Assembly (NCBI RefSeq): GCF_029215975.1
Contig: NZ_JAEMVD010000001.1
Location: 62,001 to 126,000 of the forward strand
Reading direction: 5' to 3'
From: Sulfurimonas sp. SAG-AH-194-C20
GTDB lineage: Bacteria > Campylobacterota > Campylobacteria > Campylobacterales > Sulfurimonadaceae
DNA length: 64,000 nt
Shown here: positions 31,223 to 41,047 of the stretch, piece by piece
How the letters are laid out: every line of letters starts with the position of its first letter
Position numbering within the stretch: the first letter of the stretch is position 1
Position numbers and translations under genes: made by a program
The notes under the pieces: model-generated
The model's database searches: none
Told to the model about the DNA's origin: nothing
The model's input: the letters and a program-made list of their open reading frames with translations, nothing else

Positions 31223-33328
31223 ATGAGACGAAGAAAAGCAAGAACAACATTAGAAGAGTTTGATAAAACACAACTTGTTGATAGTGAGTTAATAGATAAG
31301 ATGTCTTTGTGGATACTGCGTATCATTGTAAAACTAGGTGGGGCAAGAGAGTTCATCGATACAAACAACTGTTTTCGTAACGATAACCTTGCCTACTTTC
31401 TTGAAGTAGGAGTTTTCGTTGATATGGATAGTGAGGAGTTTAAACGCAGACAAGTCCTTGCTATACTCAAAAAAAATTATACTAAATTAGAAAAAAGAAA
31501 AAGATTTACATCTGCGACTCTCCTTACTCAAAATATTCAACAGATTATAAAACTGATGGACTTAAATAGTGTAGAAAAGCAGATCTTAGAATTTTCTGTA
31601 CTTTTAAACCAGTACGAAGTACTCGATGAAGCGGCAGAACTTTTGGGAAATAGTTTAAATACCACACAAGCAAAAAAAGCTCTCTCAGGCATCCTAGATA
31701 TTCCTCTCCAAGATATAAATGCTGCGTTTAAAGCGAACTCAAAATTTAACAAGTCTTCTATCGTCTCCATAGATAAAAATGATACCCATAGTTTAGATAG
31801 AAAGATTCGCATTATTAGTGATAGTTTTGCAGATGATATGCTTAACCTTGATGAAGATGTCTCTGTCATGATAAAAGATGCAGTTCGACCTTGTGATAAA
31901 AGTACTTTAGCACTGAAGGATTATGAGCATATTAAAAATGACATAGATATCGTGATACCCTATCTTGCTAGTGCTATTGCCTCAAAAGAAGAGGGTGTAA
32001 ACATACTCTTTTACGGTTTGCCTGGAACAGGAAAAACAGAACTTGCAAAAACTATTTCACAGGTTTTAGAGACAAAACTATTTGAGATTAGTTATGCCAA
32101 CGAAGATGAAGAGGCGATAGATGGTTATGAGAGATTAAAAGCATTCAAAATAGCACAGTCACTTTTAGGTAATCAAAACATCCTGCTTATGTATGATGAG
32201 GCGGAGGATATATTTAACAGTAGTGATAGTCCTTTTGCACCTAAACGCCAAGATAACAAGGCATGGTTAAACAGAATCCTTGAGACAAATAGCATTCCCA
32301 CTATCTGGATAACTAACAATATCCACAGTATTGATAACGCTATGGTTAGACGCTTTGACTTTAGTGTAGAGATACCCATACCGAACAAAAAAAAGCGTGC
32401 TCAAATCATCAAAAACTACTCCAACAACTTACTAGATGAGAAGAGCATAAATGTCTTAGCACAAAACGAAAACATAGCACCAGCACTTATAACTCGAGCG
32501 ACAAAGGTAGTCAGTAGCTTAGAAACAAAGGACAAAGCAAAAGCCTTTACACAAGTGTTAAACAACACTCTCAAAGCACAAGGGCACAAAGAGATAAAGG
32601 AAAAAATAGCCACACTTTTACCAAATGTCTATGACCCTAAGTTCATCAACACTACAACGAACTTAGAACTTTTAACAAAGGGCATACAAAAACACCAAAA
32701 CGCGAGACTCTGTCTTTATGGTGCTGCGGGAACTGGTAAAAGTGCTTATGGGAGATACATAGCTGAGAGTCTAAACAAACCACTACTGCTTAAAAAAGGA
32801 AGTGATTTGATAAGCATGTATGTCGGTGGCACTGAGAAAAATATAGCTGCTGCGTTTACTGAGGCTAAAGAAGAAAAAGCAGTCTTAGTTTTTGATGAGG
32901 TAGATAGTTTCTTAGCAGATAGAACGCAGGCAAAGCAGAGTTGGGAAGTGACACAGGTAAACGAGATGCTCGTACAGATGGAGAATTTTGAGGGTATATT
33001 TATAGCGACGACTAATCTCATGGATAACCTTGACAAAGCAAGTCTAAGAAGATTTGATCTAAAACTTGAGTTTGACTACTTGAAATCCGAGCAGTCATGG
33101 AATATGTTTCTCTCTTACTGTAAAGACTTGAACTTAAAAAAACCATCTGTCGCATTTAAAAAAAGAGTAAAGAACTTAAAATACCTAACCCCAGGAGACT
33201 TTGCAGCAGTAACAAGACAGAACAGATTTCGCCCTATAAGTGATGTGAAAGATTTTATAAGTAGACTTGAGGATGAGGTAGCTGTTAAGCATGAGGAGAG
33301 TGGGAAGGTTATGGGGTTTTTATCATAA
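31223..33328 (+). CDS. Tandem AAA+ ATPase (two AAA modules)
   Basis: FYGLPGTGKTELAKT / ILLMYDEAEDIF and LYGAAGTGKSAYGRY / VLVFDEVDSFL. Confidence 0.88.
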   Translation: MRRRKARTTLEEFDKTQLVDSELIDKMSLWILRIIVKLGGAREFIDTNNCFRNDNLAYFLEVGVFVDMDSEEFKRRQVLAILKKNYTKLEKRKRFTSATLLTQNIQQIIKLMDLNSVEKQILEFSVLLNQYEVLDEAAELLGNSLNTTQAKKALSGILDIPLQDINAAFKANSKFNKSSIVSIDKNDTHSLDRKIRIISDSFADDMLNLDEDVSVMIKDAVRPCDKSTLALKDYEHIKNDIDIVIPYLASAIASKEEGVNILFYGLPGTGKTELAKTISQVLETKLFEISYANEDEEAIDGYERLKAFKIAQSLLGNQNILLMYDEAEDIFNSSDSPFAPKRQDNKAWLNRILETNSIPTIWITNNIHSIDNAMVRRFDFSVEIPIPNKKKRAQIIKNYSNNLLDEKSINVLAQNENIAPALITRATKVVSSLETKDKAKAFTQVLNNTLKAQGHKEIKEKIATLLPNVYDPKFINTTTNLELLTKGIQKHQNARLCLYGAAGTGKSAYGRYIAESLNKPLLLKKGSDLISMYVGGTEKNIAAAFTEAKEEKAVLVFDEVDSFLADRTQAKQSWEVTQVNEMLVQMENFEGIFIATTNLMDNLDKASLRRFDLKLEFDYLKSEQSWNMFLSYCKDLNLKKPSVAFKKRVKNLKYLTPGDFAAVTRQNRFRPISDVKDFISRLEDEVAVKHEESGKVMGFLS

Positions 33329-33837
33329 TGATCGGTTCTAGCCATAATGAAGATACGAAAGAATTTCATAAATATATAGATACTACAAAGTTTAGTAAGG
33401 AGATAGAAGAAGCTATCAAGGGTATGCTTAGAGTAGTTTTAACAAATGAGGAAAATGATATAAATCTTGATTTTGAAGATTTTAAAATTATTTTAAGTCA
33501 TGGTGGAATGGTATTTAGTGGTATTGGTGAGTATGAAGGGAAAAGTGCAGCGATAGAAGCTGTACAGTTAGCCATAAAAAATTCATCTTTGGATTACAGT
33601 TTAATGGATAAAATTACAGGGGTCTTGGTGCATTTTGTAATACATCCAGACTTAGAAATTATAAATCTTGCTGAAGCAATGGAGCTTATAAACGAAAATG
33701 CTAATGAGGAAGCTGAGATTATCTTTGGAACTACAACTAAGAACTCAGTTAGTAAGAGCTGTGTAAAAGCGACTGTTTTGTTTACAGGTTATGAAAAAAA
33801 TGAGTATAAAAATACCATACTAAATAATATCGAATAA
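33328..33837 (+). CDS. Stand-alone FtsZ C-terminal-domain-like protein without GTPase domain
   Basis: INLDFEDFKIILSHGGMVFSGIGEYEGKSAAIEAVQLAI..ITGVLVHFVIHPDLEIINLAEAMELI..EEAEIIFGTTTKN..VKATVLFTGYE matches the FtsZ C-domain pattern; no GGGTGTG tubulin signature; TAATG overlap with the AAA+ gene. Confidence 0.65.
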   Translation: MIGSSHNEDTKEFHKYIDTTKFSKEIEEAIKGMLRVVLTNEENDINLDFEDFKIILSHGGMVFSGIGEYEGKSAAIEAVQLAIKNSSLDYSLMDKITGVLVHFVIHPDLEIINLAEAMELINENANEEAEIIFGTTTKNSVSKSCVKATVLFTGYEKNEYKNTILNNIE

Positions 33838-33863
33838 GTAGTAATTATAACTTTTTAAATAAA

Positions 33864-33881
33864 CAGACATAAAGCTGTCAA
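33864..33881 (+). promoter_or_regulatory. 18-bp element CAGACATAAAGCTGTCAA (copy 2)
   Basis: Identical to 31163-31180 and at almost the same distance (61 nt) from ATG 33925. Confidence 0.6.
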
Positions 33882-33924
33882 ACATAAAGACTAAACTTCC
33901 ATATACAAACTATAGGAGTTGTTT

Positions 33925-34335
33925 ATGCGTTTTAAATACCAAGTTGTTAAAGAGTTATGTTCGCTAATGTTGGATGCTCAAAAAAAGATACAAGCTACTA
34001 AAGATATGACAAAAAATATAGAGAATTTAAAATGGAGTAATGAACAACATAATTTAAGACTAAAGGACTATCAATATCAATTTACAGATTTTTGTAATGT
34101 CCCAAATACAATACTTCTAGATGAAGTGATAAAAATACTGAATGAATTAGTAAATTCTAAATCAAAACTAGCTGATTTTGATGAACTTAAGTCTGATACG
34201 GAGTGGCTTAAAGAGTACTATACTGACGAGTCCTGGAATGATGTTACAAGATGGCTTTCAAATATTGACGGAACACTTCGTGAGACTTTTTCTGAGTATA
34301 TGGAAGCTCTTCAAGAGGTACATCGTAATGTGTAA
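33925..34335 (+). CDS. Hypothetical protein
   Basis: Good RBS (taggagtt) before ATG 33925; helical, no recognised domain. Confidence 0.65.
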   Translation: MRFKYQVVKELCSLMLDAQKKIQATKDMTKNIENLKWSNEQHNLRLKDYQYQFTDFCNVPNTILLDEVIKILNELVNSKSKLADFDELKSDTEWLKEYYTDESWNDVTRWLSNIDGTLRETFSEYMEALQEVHRNV

Positions 34336-34606
34336 TGTATAAGAATAATTAATCCAATACTATAGAATTTTTAGTTAGATACTATAATTATTAGGATAAA
34401 ATTAATAAATATTCAAAAGCTTGTGGATGCGATGAAGAATACTCAGCAGAATTTTTTGGACTGTTGTTATGTTAAGTTTAGATAGACAGAGAGGAAACTT
34501 GCTTCTTTATAAAGTGATATATAGCAAGAGACATGGTATATTTTAGAGAAAAAGAAGTTACTGAAACGAAAGCCACTGTTTCTCTAGCGGATTTAAAAAA
34601 ATAAGT

Positions 34607-35923
34607 TTGGAGGTTAGTATGAAGTATTATCACATGCAAATGCACCCTGATAATTTAAATGGTTATAAAAAAGAAGAAATATTGAATCTTGTAATGATGG
34701 GTTATATAGGGATAGATATAGATAGTGAGTATGCGAGCAAATTAGGAATTAATGATAAGCCTTTTACGGACTGGGGAGAAACATTACAAGTTTATGATAA
34801 AACACACAATTCATGGGATAAACAAATAACTAGTTTTTTAAGTCTGAAAAAGAATGATATTGTCGTTGTGAGACATGGCGAAAAATTTATTGCATTGGTG
34901 AAGATAGTAGGTGATTATCAATTTAATGAAATAGAAAACATTTGGTTTAGACATATGTATCAAATAAAAATATTATCAACATATAATGATTTTAAGGAAG
35001 AATATAAAATTCCAAAAGCTCAAGGAACATTTGAAGTTTCTAAAACAGGTGAAACATTTAAAGTTATTAATAAGATATATAAAAAGACTATAAAGGGTAA
35101 AGATATGCAAGAAAAAATAAACTTACTAAAAGACAGAAATCAAATTATATTGCAAGGACCTCCAGGGACTGGTAAAACAATGGTAGCTAAACAGATGGCT
35201 ATTTCAATAATTGATAGCACTTTACCTTTAGAAACAAATAATGAGATAAAGAACAGTTTAAAAACAATAAAAAAGCGAGTAAAACTTATTCAATTTCATC
35301 CATCATATAGTTATGAGGATTTTGTAAGAGGTATTGTAGCTGATTCTAGTAGTAAAACAATTACTTATAAAACGGAAAATAAAGTTTTAGCAGAGATGGC
35401 AAAAAAAGCTCTTAAAGATAAAAATAATGACTATATTTTAATTATAGATGAAATTAATAGAGCTAATCTTTCTTCGGTTTTAGGTGAGCTTATTTATGCT
35501 TTAGAATATAGAGATGAAGCTGTTGAAAGTATGTATGCTTTAGAAGATGGTAGTAGAGAAATCACTTTACCATCTAATCTATATATAATTGGGACTATGA
35601 ATACGGCAGATAGAAGTATTGGACATATTGATTATGCAATTCGAAGACGATTTGCTTTTGAGACCATTTTACCGAATAAAGATGCAATTAATTTAAAAGA
35701 GGGTGTGAAATTATTTGAAGCAGTAGAAGAAATCTTTATAGATACATCTCCTGAATTTGACAAATACGATATTTTATTAGGGCATTCTTATTTTATTGCT
35801 AAAGATACAGAAGAATTGAAAAATAAAGTTGAATACCAAATTAAACCACTTTTAAAAGAGTATGTAAAAGATGGTGTTTTGATTGACACTGCTGAATTAA
35901 GAGCAAAAATAAATACTCTATAA
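34607..35923 (+). CDS. mcrB: McrB-like AAA+ restriction NTPase
   Basis: LQGPPGTGKTMVAKQ, HPSYSYEDFVRG, LIIDEINRANLSSVLGELIYALEYR, GTMNTADRSIGHIDYAIRRRF. Confidence 0.9.
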   Translation: MEVSMKYYHMQMHPDNLNGYKKEEILNLVMMGYIGIDIDSEYASKLGINDKPFTDWGETLQVYDKTHNSWDKQITSFLSLKKNDIVVVRHGEKFIALVKIVGDYQFNEIENIWFRHMYQIKILSTYNDFKEEYKIPKAQGTFEVSKTGETFKVINKIYKKTIKGKDMQEKINLLKDRNQIILQGPPGTGKTMVAKQMAISIIDSTLPLETNNEIKNSLKTIKKRVKLIQFHPSYSYEDFVRGIVADSSSKTITYKTENKVLAEMAKKALKDKNNDYILIIDEINRANLSSVLGELIYALEYRDEAVESMYALEDGSREITLPSNLYIIGTMNTADRSIGHIDYAIRRRFAFETILPNKDAINLKEGVKLFEAVEEIFIDTSPEFDKYDILLGHSYFIAKDTEELKNKVEYQIKPLLKEYVKDGVLIDTAELRAKINTL

Positions 35924-37215
35924 TGAAATATATAGCTAAGTCTTTAGAGTATTCAAAAGATAATTTTGTTGTTCATAAAAGAGATAAGACAGCTTGGAAT
36001 GAAGAAGAATTGTCTAAATTATCTAAAGAACCAAATAAGAAATATTTAGGCTTATCAAAAAAGTATGACTATGGTAATGATAAAATATGTGTAAAACCCT
36101 ATTACTATATTGGTTACAGATGGTTTGATGAAAAGAAAGAGGAATGTATCCGTATCTCTCCTAAAAAATCAAAAGATGGAAAACAAGCTGATTATTTGAA
36201 AATGTTTTTAACCTGCCTAAAAGATCCCATTGTTTCAAAAAAAATGAATGATTGCTATGGGATTAAATTTAATGAAAAATGGATCGAAATAGAAGAAAAT
36301 GAAGATGAGATAACACCATTAATAATATTACAATTTTTAAAAGTTGTACATAATATTTCAAAAAAAGGTTTAAAAAAAGGTTATACAAAAATTACTGAAA
36401 ACCTTACCTCTAAAATAAAAGGTAAAATATTAGTCAATCAAACTATAAAGCAGAACCATTTTAAAAATAGGTTAGATAAAACTATTTGTAATCATCAGAT
36501 TTTTACAATTGACTGTATAGAGAATCAGATATTAAAAACTGCTCTTTTTCAATGTAGTAGAAATTTACAAAATATAAATAATGATGATATAACAAAACTA
36601 TTAAAGTTTAACTTGAATAGTTTTGAGTTAGTTAATACAAAAGAAATTTTCAAGAGTGATTTTTCAAAAATAAAATATTCACCCTTTTACAAGGATTACA
36701 AAGAGGCTTTAATATTGGCTCAAATGATATTTAAACGATTTGGATTTACTCTTAATAGCTCAAAAAAAGATGAGAAAATAAAAATACCACCTTTTTATAT
36801 TGATATGCCTAAGCTTTTTGAGAGATATGTTGAAGTAAAATTAAGAGAAGTTTACCCTGAAATTCTTGATGGGAATACACTAGATATAGACTTAAAATTT
36901 AAAATGAGACCTGATTTTTTATTGGCATCACAGAACATGATAATTGATGCAAAGTATAAATATTGGTTTTATAAAAACAATATCAATGATGACTTTAAGG
37001 ATGACTTTCAACAACTAAGTCTTTATGGTAGAGAAAGTAACATACGACAATATATAAATTTAGGAGATAGTAATAGAGAAGCAAATATTTTATTTATATA
37101 TCCTGAAAAATCAGCTGAAGAATATGTAAATAATATTTACAAAAATAAAGTGGATGGCTTTAATAATATATATAAATTAGGAATAAAAATTCCTTCAAAG
37201 GAAAGTGAAAGATGA
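35923..37215 (+). CDS. mcrC: McrC-like restriction endonuclease subunit
   Basis: Coupled to McrB; MRPDFLLASQNMIIDAKYKYW PD-(D/E)xK-type motif. Confidence 0.88.
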   Translation: MKYIAKSLEYSKDNFVVHKRDKTAWNEEELSKLSKEPNKKYLGLSKKYDYGNDKICVKPYYYIGYRWFDEKKEECIRISPKKSKDGKQADYLKMFLTCLKDPIVSKKMNDCYGIKFNEKWIEIEENEDEITPLIILQFLKVVHNISKKGLKKGYTKITENLTSKIKGKILVNQTIKQNHFKNRLDKTICNHQIFTIDCIENQILKTALFQCSRNLQNINNDDITKLLKFNLNSFELVNTKEIFKSDFSKIKYSPFYKDYKEALILAQMIFKRFGFTLNSSKKDEKIKIPPFYIDMPKLFERYVEVKLREVYPEILDGNTLDIDLKFKMRPDFLLASQNMIIDAKYKYWFYKNNINDDFKDDFQQLSLYGRESNIRQYINLGDSNREANILFIYPEKSAEEYVNNIYKNKVDGFNNIYKLGIKIPSKESER

Positions 37216-38681
37216 GCCTATCTAAATCTCAATACATAAGAGGCTTGCAATGTCACAAATCTTTATGGTTATATAAAAATAGATACGGTTTAAGAGATAC
37301 TCCTGACTCTCAAGCCAAGTCAAACTTTAACATAGGTTATCAAGTGGGTGATTTGGCAAAAGAGTTGTTTCCTGATGGGGTAGAGATAGTCTTTGATGGT
37401 TCTGACTTTAAGGGGATGATAGCGAAGACTAAAGAACTTATAGCTAATGGTGCAGAGGTCATCTATGAGGCTGCGTTTAGTGATAATGGTATCTTTGCTA
37501 TGGCAGACATCTTAGTCAAAAATGCTAAGGCTTGGGATATTTACGAGGTTAAGGCCTCTACTCACACTAAAGAGTACCACAAAAATGATACAGCCGTTCA
37601 GTGGTATGCACTCTCAAACACCATCACACTTAACCGCGCTTATGTGGTGCATATAAACAACAAGTATGTACGAAATGGTGAGTTGGATGTTAAGGCACTA
37701 TTGAGTATTGATGATATTACAGATATTGTATTACAAAAGCAAGAGAGTATACCACTTGAACTTCTTGAGATGGAGGAGATGCTTGAGGGTGCTGTGCCAA
37801 ACATTGACATCGGGAAGCACTGTAGCGACCCTTATGGGTGTGATTTTTCTTCGCACTGCTGGAGTCATCTGCCTAAAGAAGACTCAGTATTTGACATCTC
37901 TTATGCTATGGGAAAACAATGGAAACTTTACTATCAGGGGATACTCAGCATAAATGATGTTCCTAATAATTTTCACCTTGGTAAAAATGCTCGTACTCAG
38001 ATACGGCATCATAAATCACAAGAGATAAAGATAGACAAAAAAAAGATACAAGAGTTTTTAGAAACTATAGAGTACCCTATAAACTTCTTTGATTTTGAAA
38101 CTTTTCAAAATGCTATTCCAAGGTTTGATAATCAAAGACCTTATTCTCAGATGCCATTTCAGTATTCACTACATATCTTACATGAAGATGGAACTTTAGA
38201 GCATAAAGAGTTTTTAGGAGATGAAAATAGTGACCCTAGAAGACCGTTATCAGAGCAGATGTTAAAAGAGATTACACCAACTGGTTCAATCATAGCTTTT
38301 AATCAATCGTTTGAGATAACACAGATTAAGAACTTAGCTTTAGTGTGTTCTGACATTAGTGATGAACTTTTGGCTTTAAATGAGAGATTTATAGACCTTG
38401 CACACCCATTCCAATATAAACACTACTATCATCCAAAATTTAACGGTAAATACTCTATAAAAATTGTTTTACCAACACTCTTTCCAGATGATGATGAACT
38501 CGACTATAAAAAACTTGGCTCTATTCAAAATGGTGGGGATGCTATGGATACTTTTGCCAACTTACACCTACTCAAGGACAAGAGTCTCTTAGTCGGGATA
38601 AAAAAAGACCTACTTGCTTACTGTCGGCTTGATACTTTGGCTATGGTTCGGATTTGGGAAAAGTTAAGAAATATATATTAG
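37212..38681 (+). CDS. DUF2779-type nuclease (Cas4/RecB-like N-terminus plus DnaQ-like exonuclease)
   Basis: SKSQYIRGLQCHKSLWLYK; AMADILVKNAKAWDIYEVKAST; DPYGCDFSSHCW; NFFDFETFQNAIP; CRLDTLAMV. Confidence 0.85.
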   Translation: MSLSKSQYIRGLQCHKSLWLYKNRYGLRDTPDSQAKSNFNIGYQVGDLAKELFPDGVEIVFDGSDFKGMIAKTKELIANGAEVIYEAAFSDNGIFAMADILVKNAKAWDIYEVKASTHTKEYHKNDTAVQWYALSNTITLNRAYVVHINNKYVRNGELDVKALLSIDDITDIVLQKQESIPLELLEMEEMLEGAVPNIDIGKHCSDPYGCDFSSHCWSHLPKEDSVFDISYAMGKQWKLYYQGILSINDVPNNFHLGKNARTQIRHHKSQEIKIDKKKIQEFLETIEYPINFFDFETFQNAIPRFDNQRPYSQMPFQYSLHILHEDGTLEHKEFLGDENSDPRRPLSEQMLKEITPTGSIIAFNQSFEITQIKNLALVCSDISDELLALNERFIDLAHPFQYKHYYHPKFNGKYSIKIVLPTLFPDDDELDYKKLGSIQNGGDAMDTFANLHLLKDKSLLVGIKKDLLAYCRLDTLAMVRIWEKLRNIY

Positions 38682-38690
38682 GAAAAGAAA

Positions 38691-39152
38691 ATGGAACTTG
38701 TTACAAACAATGGAACTAAAAAGCATAAACACCATATTATAGAATTAATTAAATCATCAGATCGAATAATCATTAGTTCAGGATGGATGAAGATGGATGG
38801 ATTAAAAAAGCTTAAAATATGTTTAGATATCGCTGTAAAAAACAATGCCAAAATTACAATATACTCAGACCATCAAAACACTAAGGATGGGGTAAGAGAA
38901 TTTCTAAATACATATAAAACAATAGAGCATATAATAACAAAAAAGAATGAAACTTTACATTCAAAGATATATTATTTTGAACAAGAAAAGAGTTTTACTA
39001 CATTAATTGGATCTGCTAATATCACTCATGGTGGGTTATATTCTAGTGATGAGCTATCTGTAAAAATTACAGGACTAATTGGTGATAAGAATTACTTGAG
39101 TATTTGGAAATATTTAAGTGATTTGTCTGTAAAATATCAAAAGCATGATTAA
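38691..39152 (+). CDS. Phospholipase D-like (single HxK) nuclease
   Basis: LHSKIYYFEQEKSFTTLIGSANITHGGL. Confidence 0.75.
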   Translation: MELVTNNGTKKHKHHIIELIKSSDRIIISSGWMKMDGLKKLKICLDIAVKNNAKITIYSDHQNTKDGVREFLNTYKTIEHIITKKNETLHSKIYYFEQEKSFTTLIGSANITHGGLYSSDELSVKITGLIGDKNYLSIWKYLSDLSVKYQKHD

Positions 39153-39191
39153 AAAATCAAAGAATTTACTTCATTCAACAGCGAGAAATAA

Positions 39192-40109
39192 ATGGCATAT
39201 AAACACGACTACGATAAAATATTAACACGATTAACAACGATACTATCACGTTTAAATGATGGTGAAGCACTCTCTGTTAAAGAGTTGGCAACAGAGTTCA
39301 ATACTAGTCCTCGAACGATTCAAAGAGATTTTAATGAACGACTTCTCTCTTTTCCTATCTATCAAGAAAACAAAAAATGGAAGATGCAAGATGGCTTTAG
39401 AGTGGAGAAGACTAAATCTCTTGAAGATGAGATAGTTCTAGACATCATTGAAAAAATCACCGAAGGCATTGGTGGTACTTTTTCGACCAAAGCCCACACC
39501 TTAATTTCAAAAATCAAAAATGAAGATTTTAACCCTATCTACACGAAGTTAAATATAGAAGATATTAGTGAAAAGTTTGGAGATATACAAGTTTTAGAAA
39601 CTGCAATTAGAGAAAAAAGGAAGGTAGAGTACTCTTACAACAATGAAAAGCATCCTCCTTACACAACGACTATTAAACCTCTGAAAATTGTGAATTTTGA
39701 AGGGTTTTGGTATTTAATCGCACTAAGAAATGACACACTTAAAAAATACTACCTCAAAAATATCTCTCATACTAAGATAAGAGATGAGTATTTTATAACG
39801 GGTGATGACCTAGACAAACTTCTTGATGATTCCATATCTGTGTGGTTTCAAAAAGATGTAAAACCTTTTGAAGTAAAACTATTTGCAAATAAAGTGGCAG
39901 CCAAGTTTTTTAAACGCCGTCCTCTTCCAACACAAAGTATAGAGTCTATACATCAAGATGGCACTATGGAGTTTAGTGTGAAGATAACCCATGAGATGGA
40001 AATACTTCCTATAATAAAGTACTGGATTCCTCATCTTTTTGTACTTGAGCCCCAATGGATAAAAGAGATGATTCAAAAAGACTTGAAACAGTATGCACAA
40101 GAGATGTAA
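39192..40109 (+). CDS. WYL-domain HTH transcriptional regulator
   Basis: VKELATEFNTSPRTIQRDFNERL; KVEYSYNNEKHPPYTTTIKPLKIVNFEGFWYLIAL. Confidence 0.88.
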   Translation: MAYKHDYDKILTRLTTILSRLNDGEALSVKELATEFNTSPRTIQRDFNERLLSFPIYQENKKWKMQDGFRVEKTKSLEDEIVLDIIEKITEGIGGTFSTKAHTLISKIKNEDFNPIYTKLNIEDISEKFGDIQVLETAIREKRKVEYSYNNEKHPPYTTTIKPLKIVNFEGFWYLIALRNDTLKKYYLKNISHTKIRDEYFITGDDLDKLLDDSISVWFQKDVKPFEVKLFANKVAAKFFKRRPLPTQSIESIHQDGTMEFSVKITHEMEILPIIKYWIPHLFVLEPQWIKEMIQKDLKQYAQEM

Positions 40110-40114
40110 GAAGT

Positions 40115-41047
40115 TTAAAAGTTAAAAAATTGGCTTGCTTTTTTTGTAAGTGAAGAGATGGGTGCAGAACTAAATGCATCTATATTAACCCATCTAACAT
40201 TTTGTGAAACTTTTTGTATAGTGTAGAGTTTTACTAAAATCTTATACTTTGTATAAGAGTGTTTAAACTCAGCGATAAAATTCTCTTCGATAGGCTCAAC
40301 ATTAGGCAAAACTAACATGTCTTTATACATCTTTTGTGTTGAGGTTTCTAATGCAATTTTATTGTCCTTGATACAAACCCCTAAAAAAAGTTCCATATTT
40401 TCATAGACTATTTTTTTAGTTTTTGTATAAATCTCAGGTTCTTTTTTACCTAAACAAGAACTCGCTAACGGACACTCTTCACATTTCGGGTTTTTTGGTA
40501 GACAGATGAGTGAACCTAAATCCATTAAAGCTAGGTTATGACTTCTTGGCTCCTTGGCGTTTACAAACTCCTCTGCTTTTTGCCATAGAGTTTTGACTTT
40601 GGGTGAGAGTAGGGCAAAGTGGCGTTTGATGACCCTTGCGATGTTTGTATCTACGACGGGTACATTTTGGGAGAGACCAAAACAACATACTGCACTTGCG
40701 GTATACTCGCCTATGCCTGGGAGTGCCATCAGCTCTTTAGTTGTTTTTGGTAGTCCATTTTGTGTTAGCTTGGCAGTTTTATGCAAGTTTCTAGCTCTTG
40801 AGTAGTACCCCAGCCCACTCCAAGCAGCGAGAACATCATCTTGATGTGCATTTGCTAGTGCTTTAAGTGAAGGAAATTTCTCTAAAAACTGCGGGTAATA
40901 CTCATCTCTCACACGATTTACCTGCGTTTGCTGAAGCATTATTTCACTGAGGTAAACATGGTAGAGCTTATCGCTTAAACGCCATGGAAGTTCATGGCGT
41001 CCATGTGTTTCATACCATTTTAATAGTGCTGTTTGTGCTTGTTTCAT
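40115..41047 (-). CDS. mutY: A/G-specific adenine glycosylase
   Basis: LPWR, EIMLQQTQVNRV, LPGIGEYTASAV, VDTNIARV, CxxC cluster CPKNPKCEECPLASSC. Confidence 0.93.
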   Translation of the reverse strand: MKQAQTALLKWYETHGRHELPWRLSDKLYHVYLSEIMLQQTQVNRVRDEYYPQFLEKFPSLKALANAHQDDVLAAWSGLGYYSRARNLHKTAKLTQNGLPKTTKELMALPGIGEYTASAVCCFGLSQNVPVVDTNIARVIKRHFALLSPKVKTLWQKAEEFVNAKEPRSHNLALMDLGSLICLPKNPKCEECPLASSCLGKKEPEIYTKTKKIVYENMELFLGVCIKDNKIALETSTQKMYKDMLVLPNVEPIEENFIAEFKHSYTKYKILVKLYTIQKVSQNVRWVNIDAFSSAPISSLTKKASQFFNF

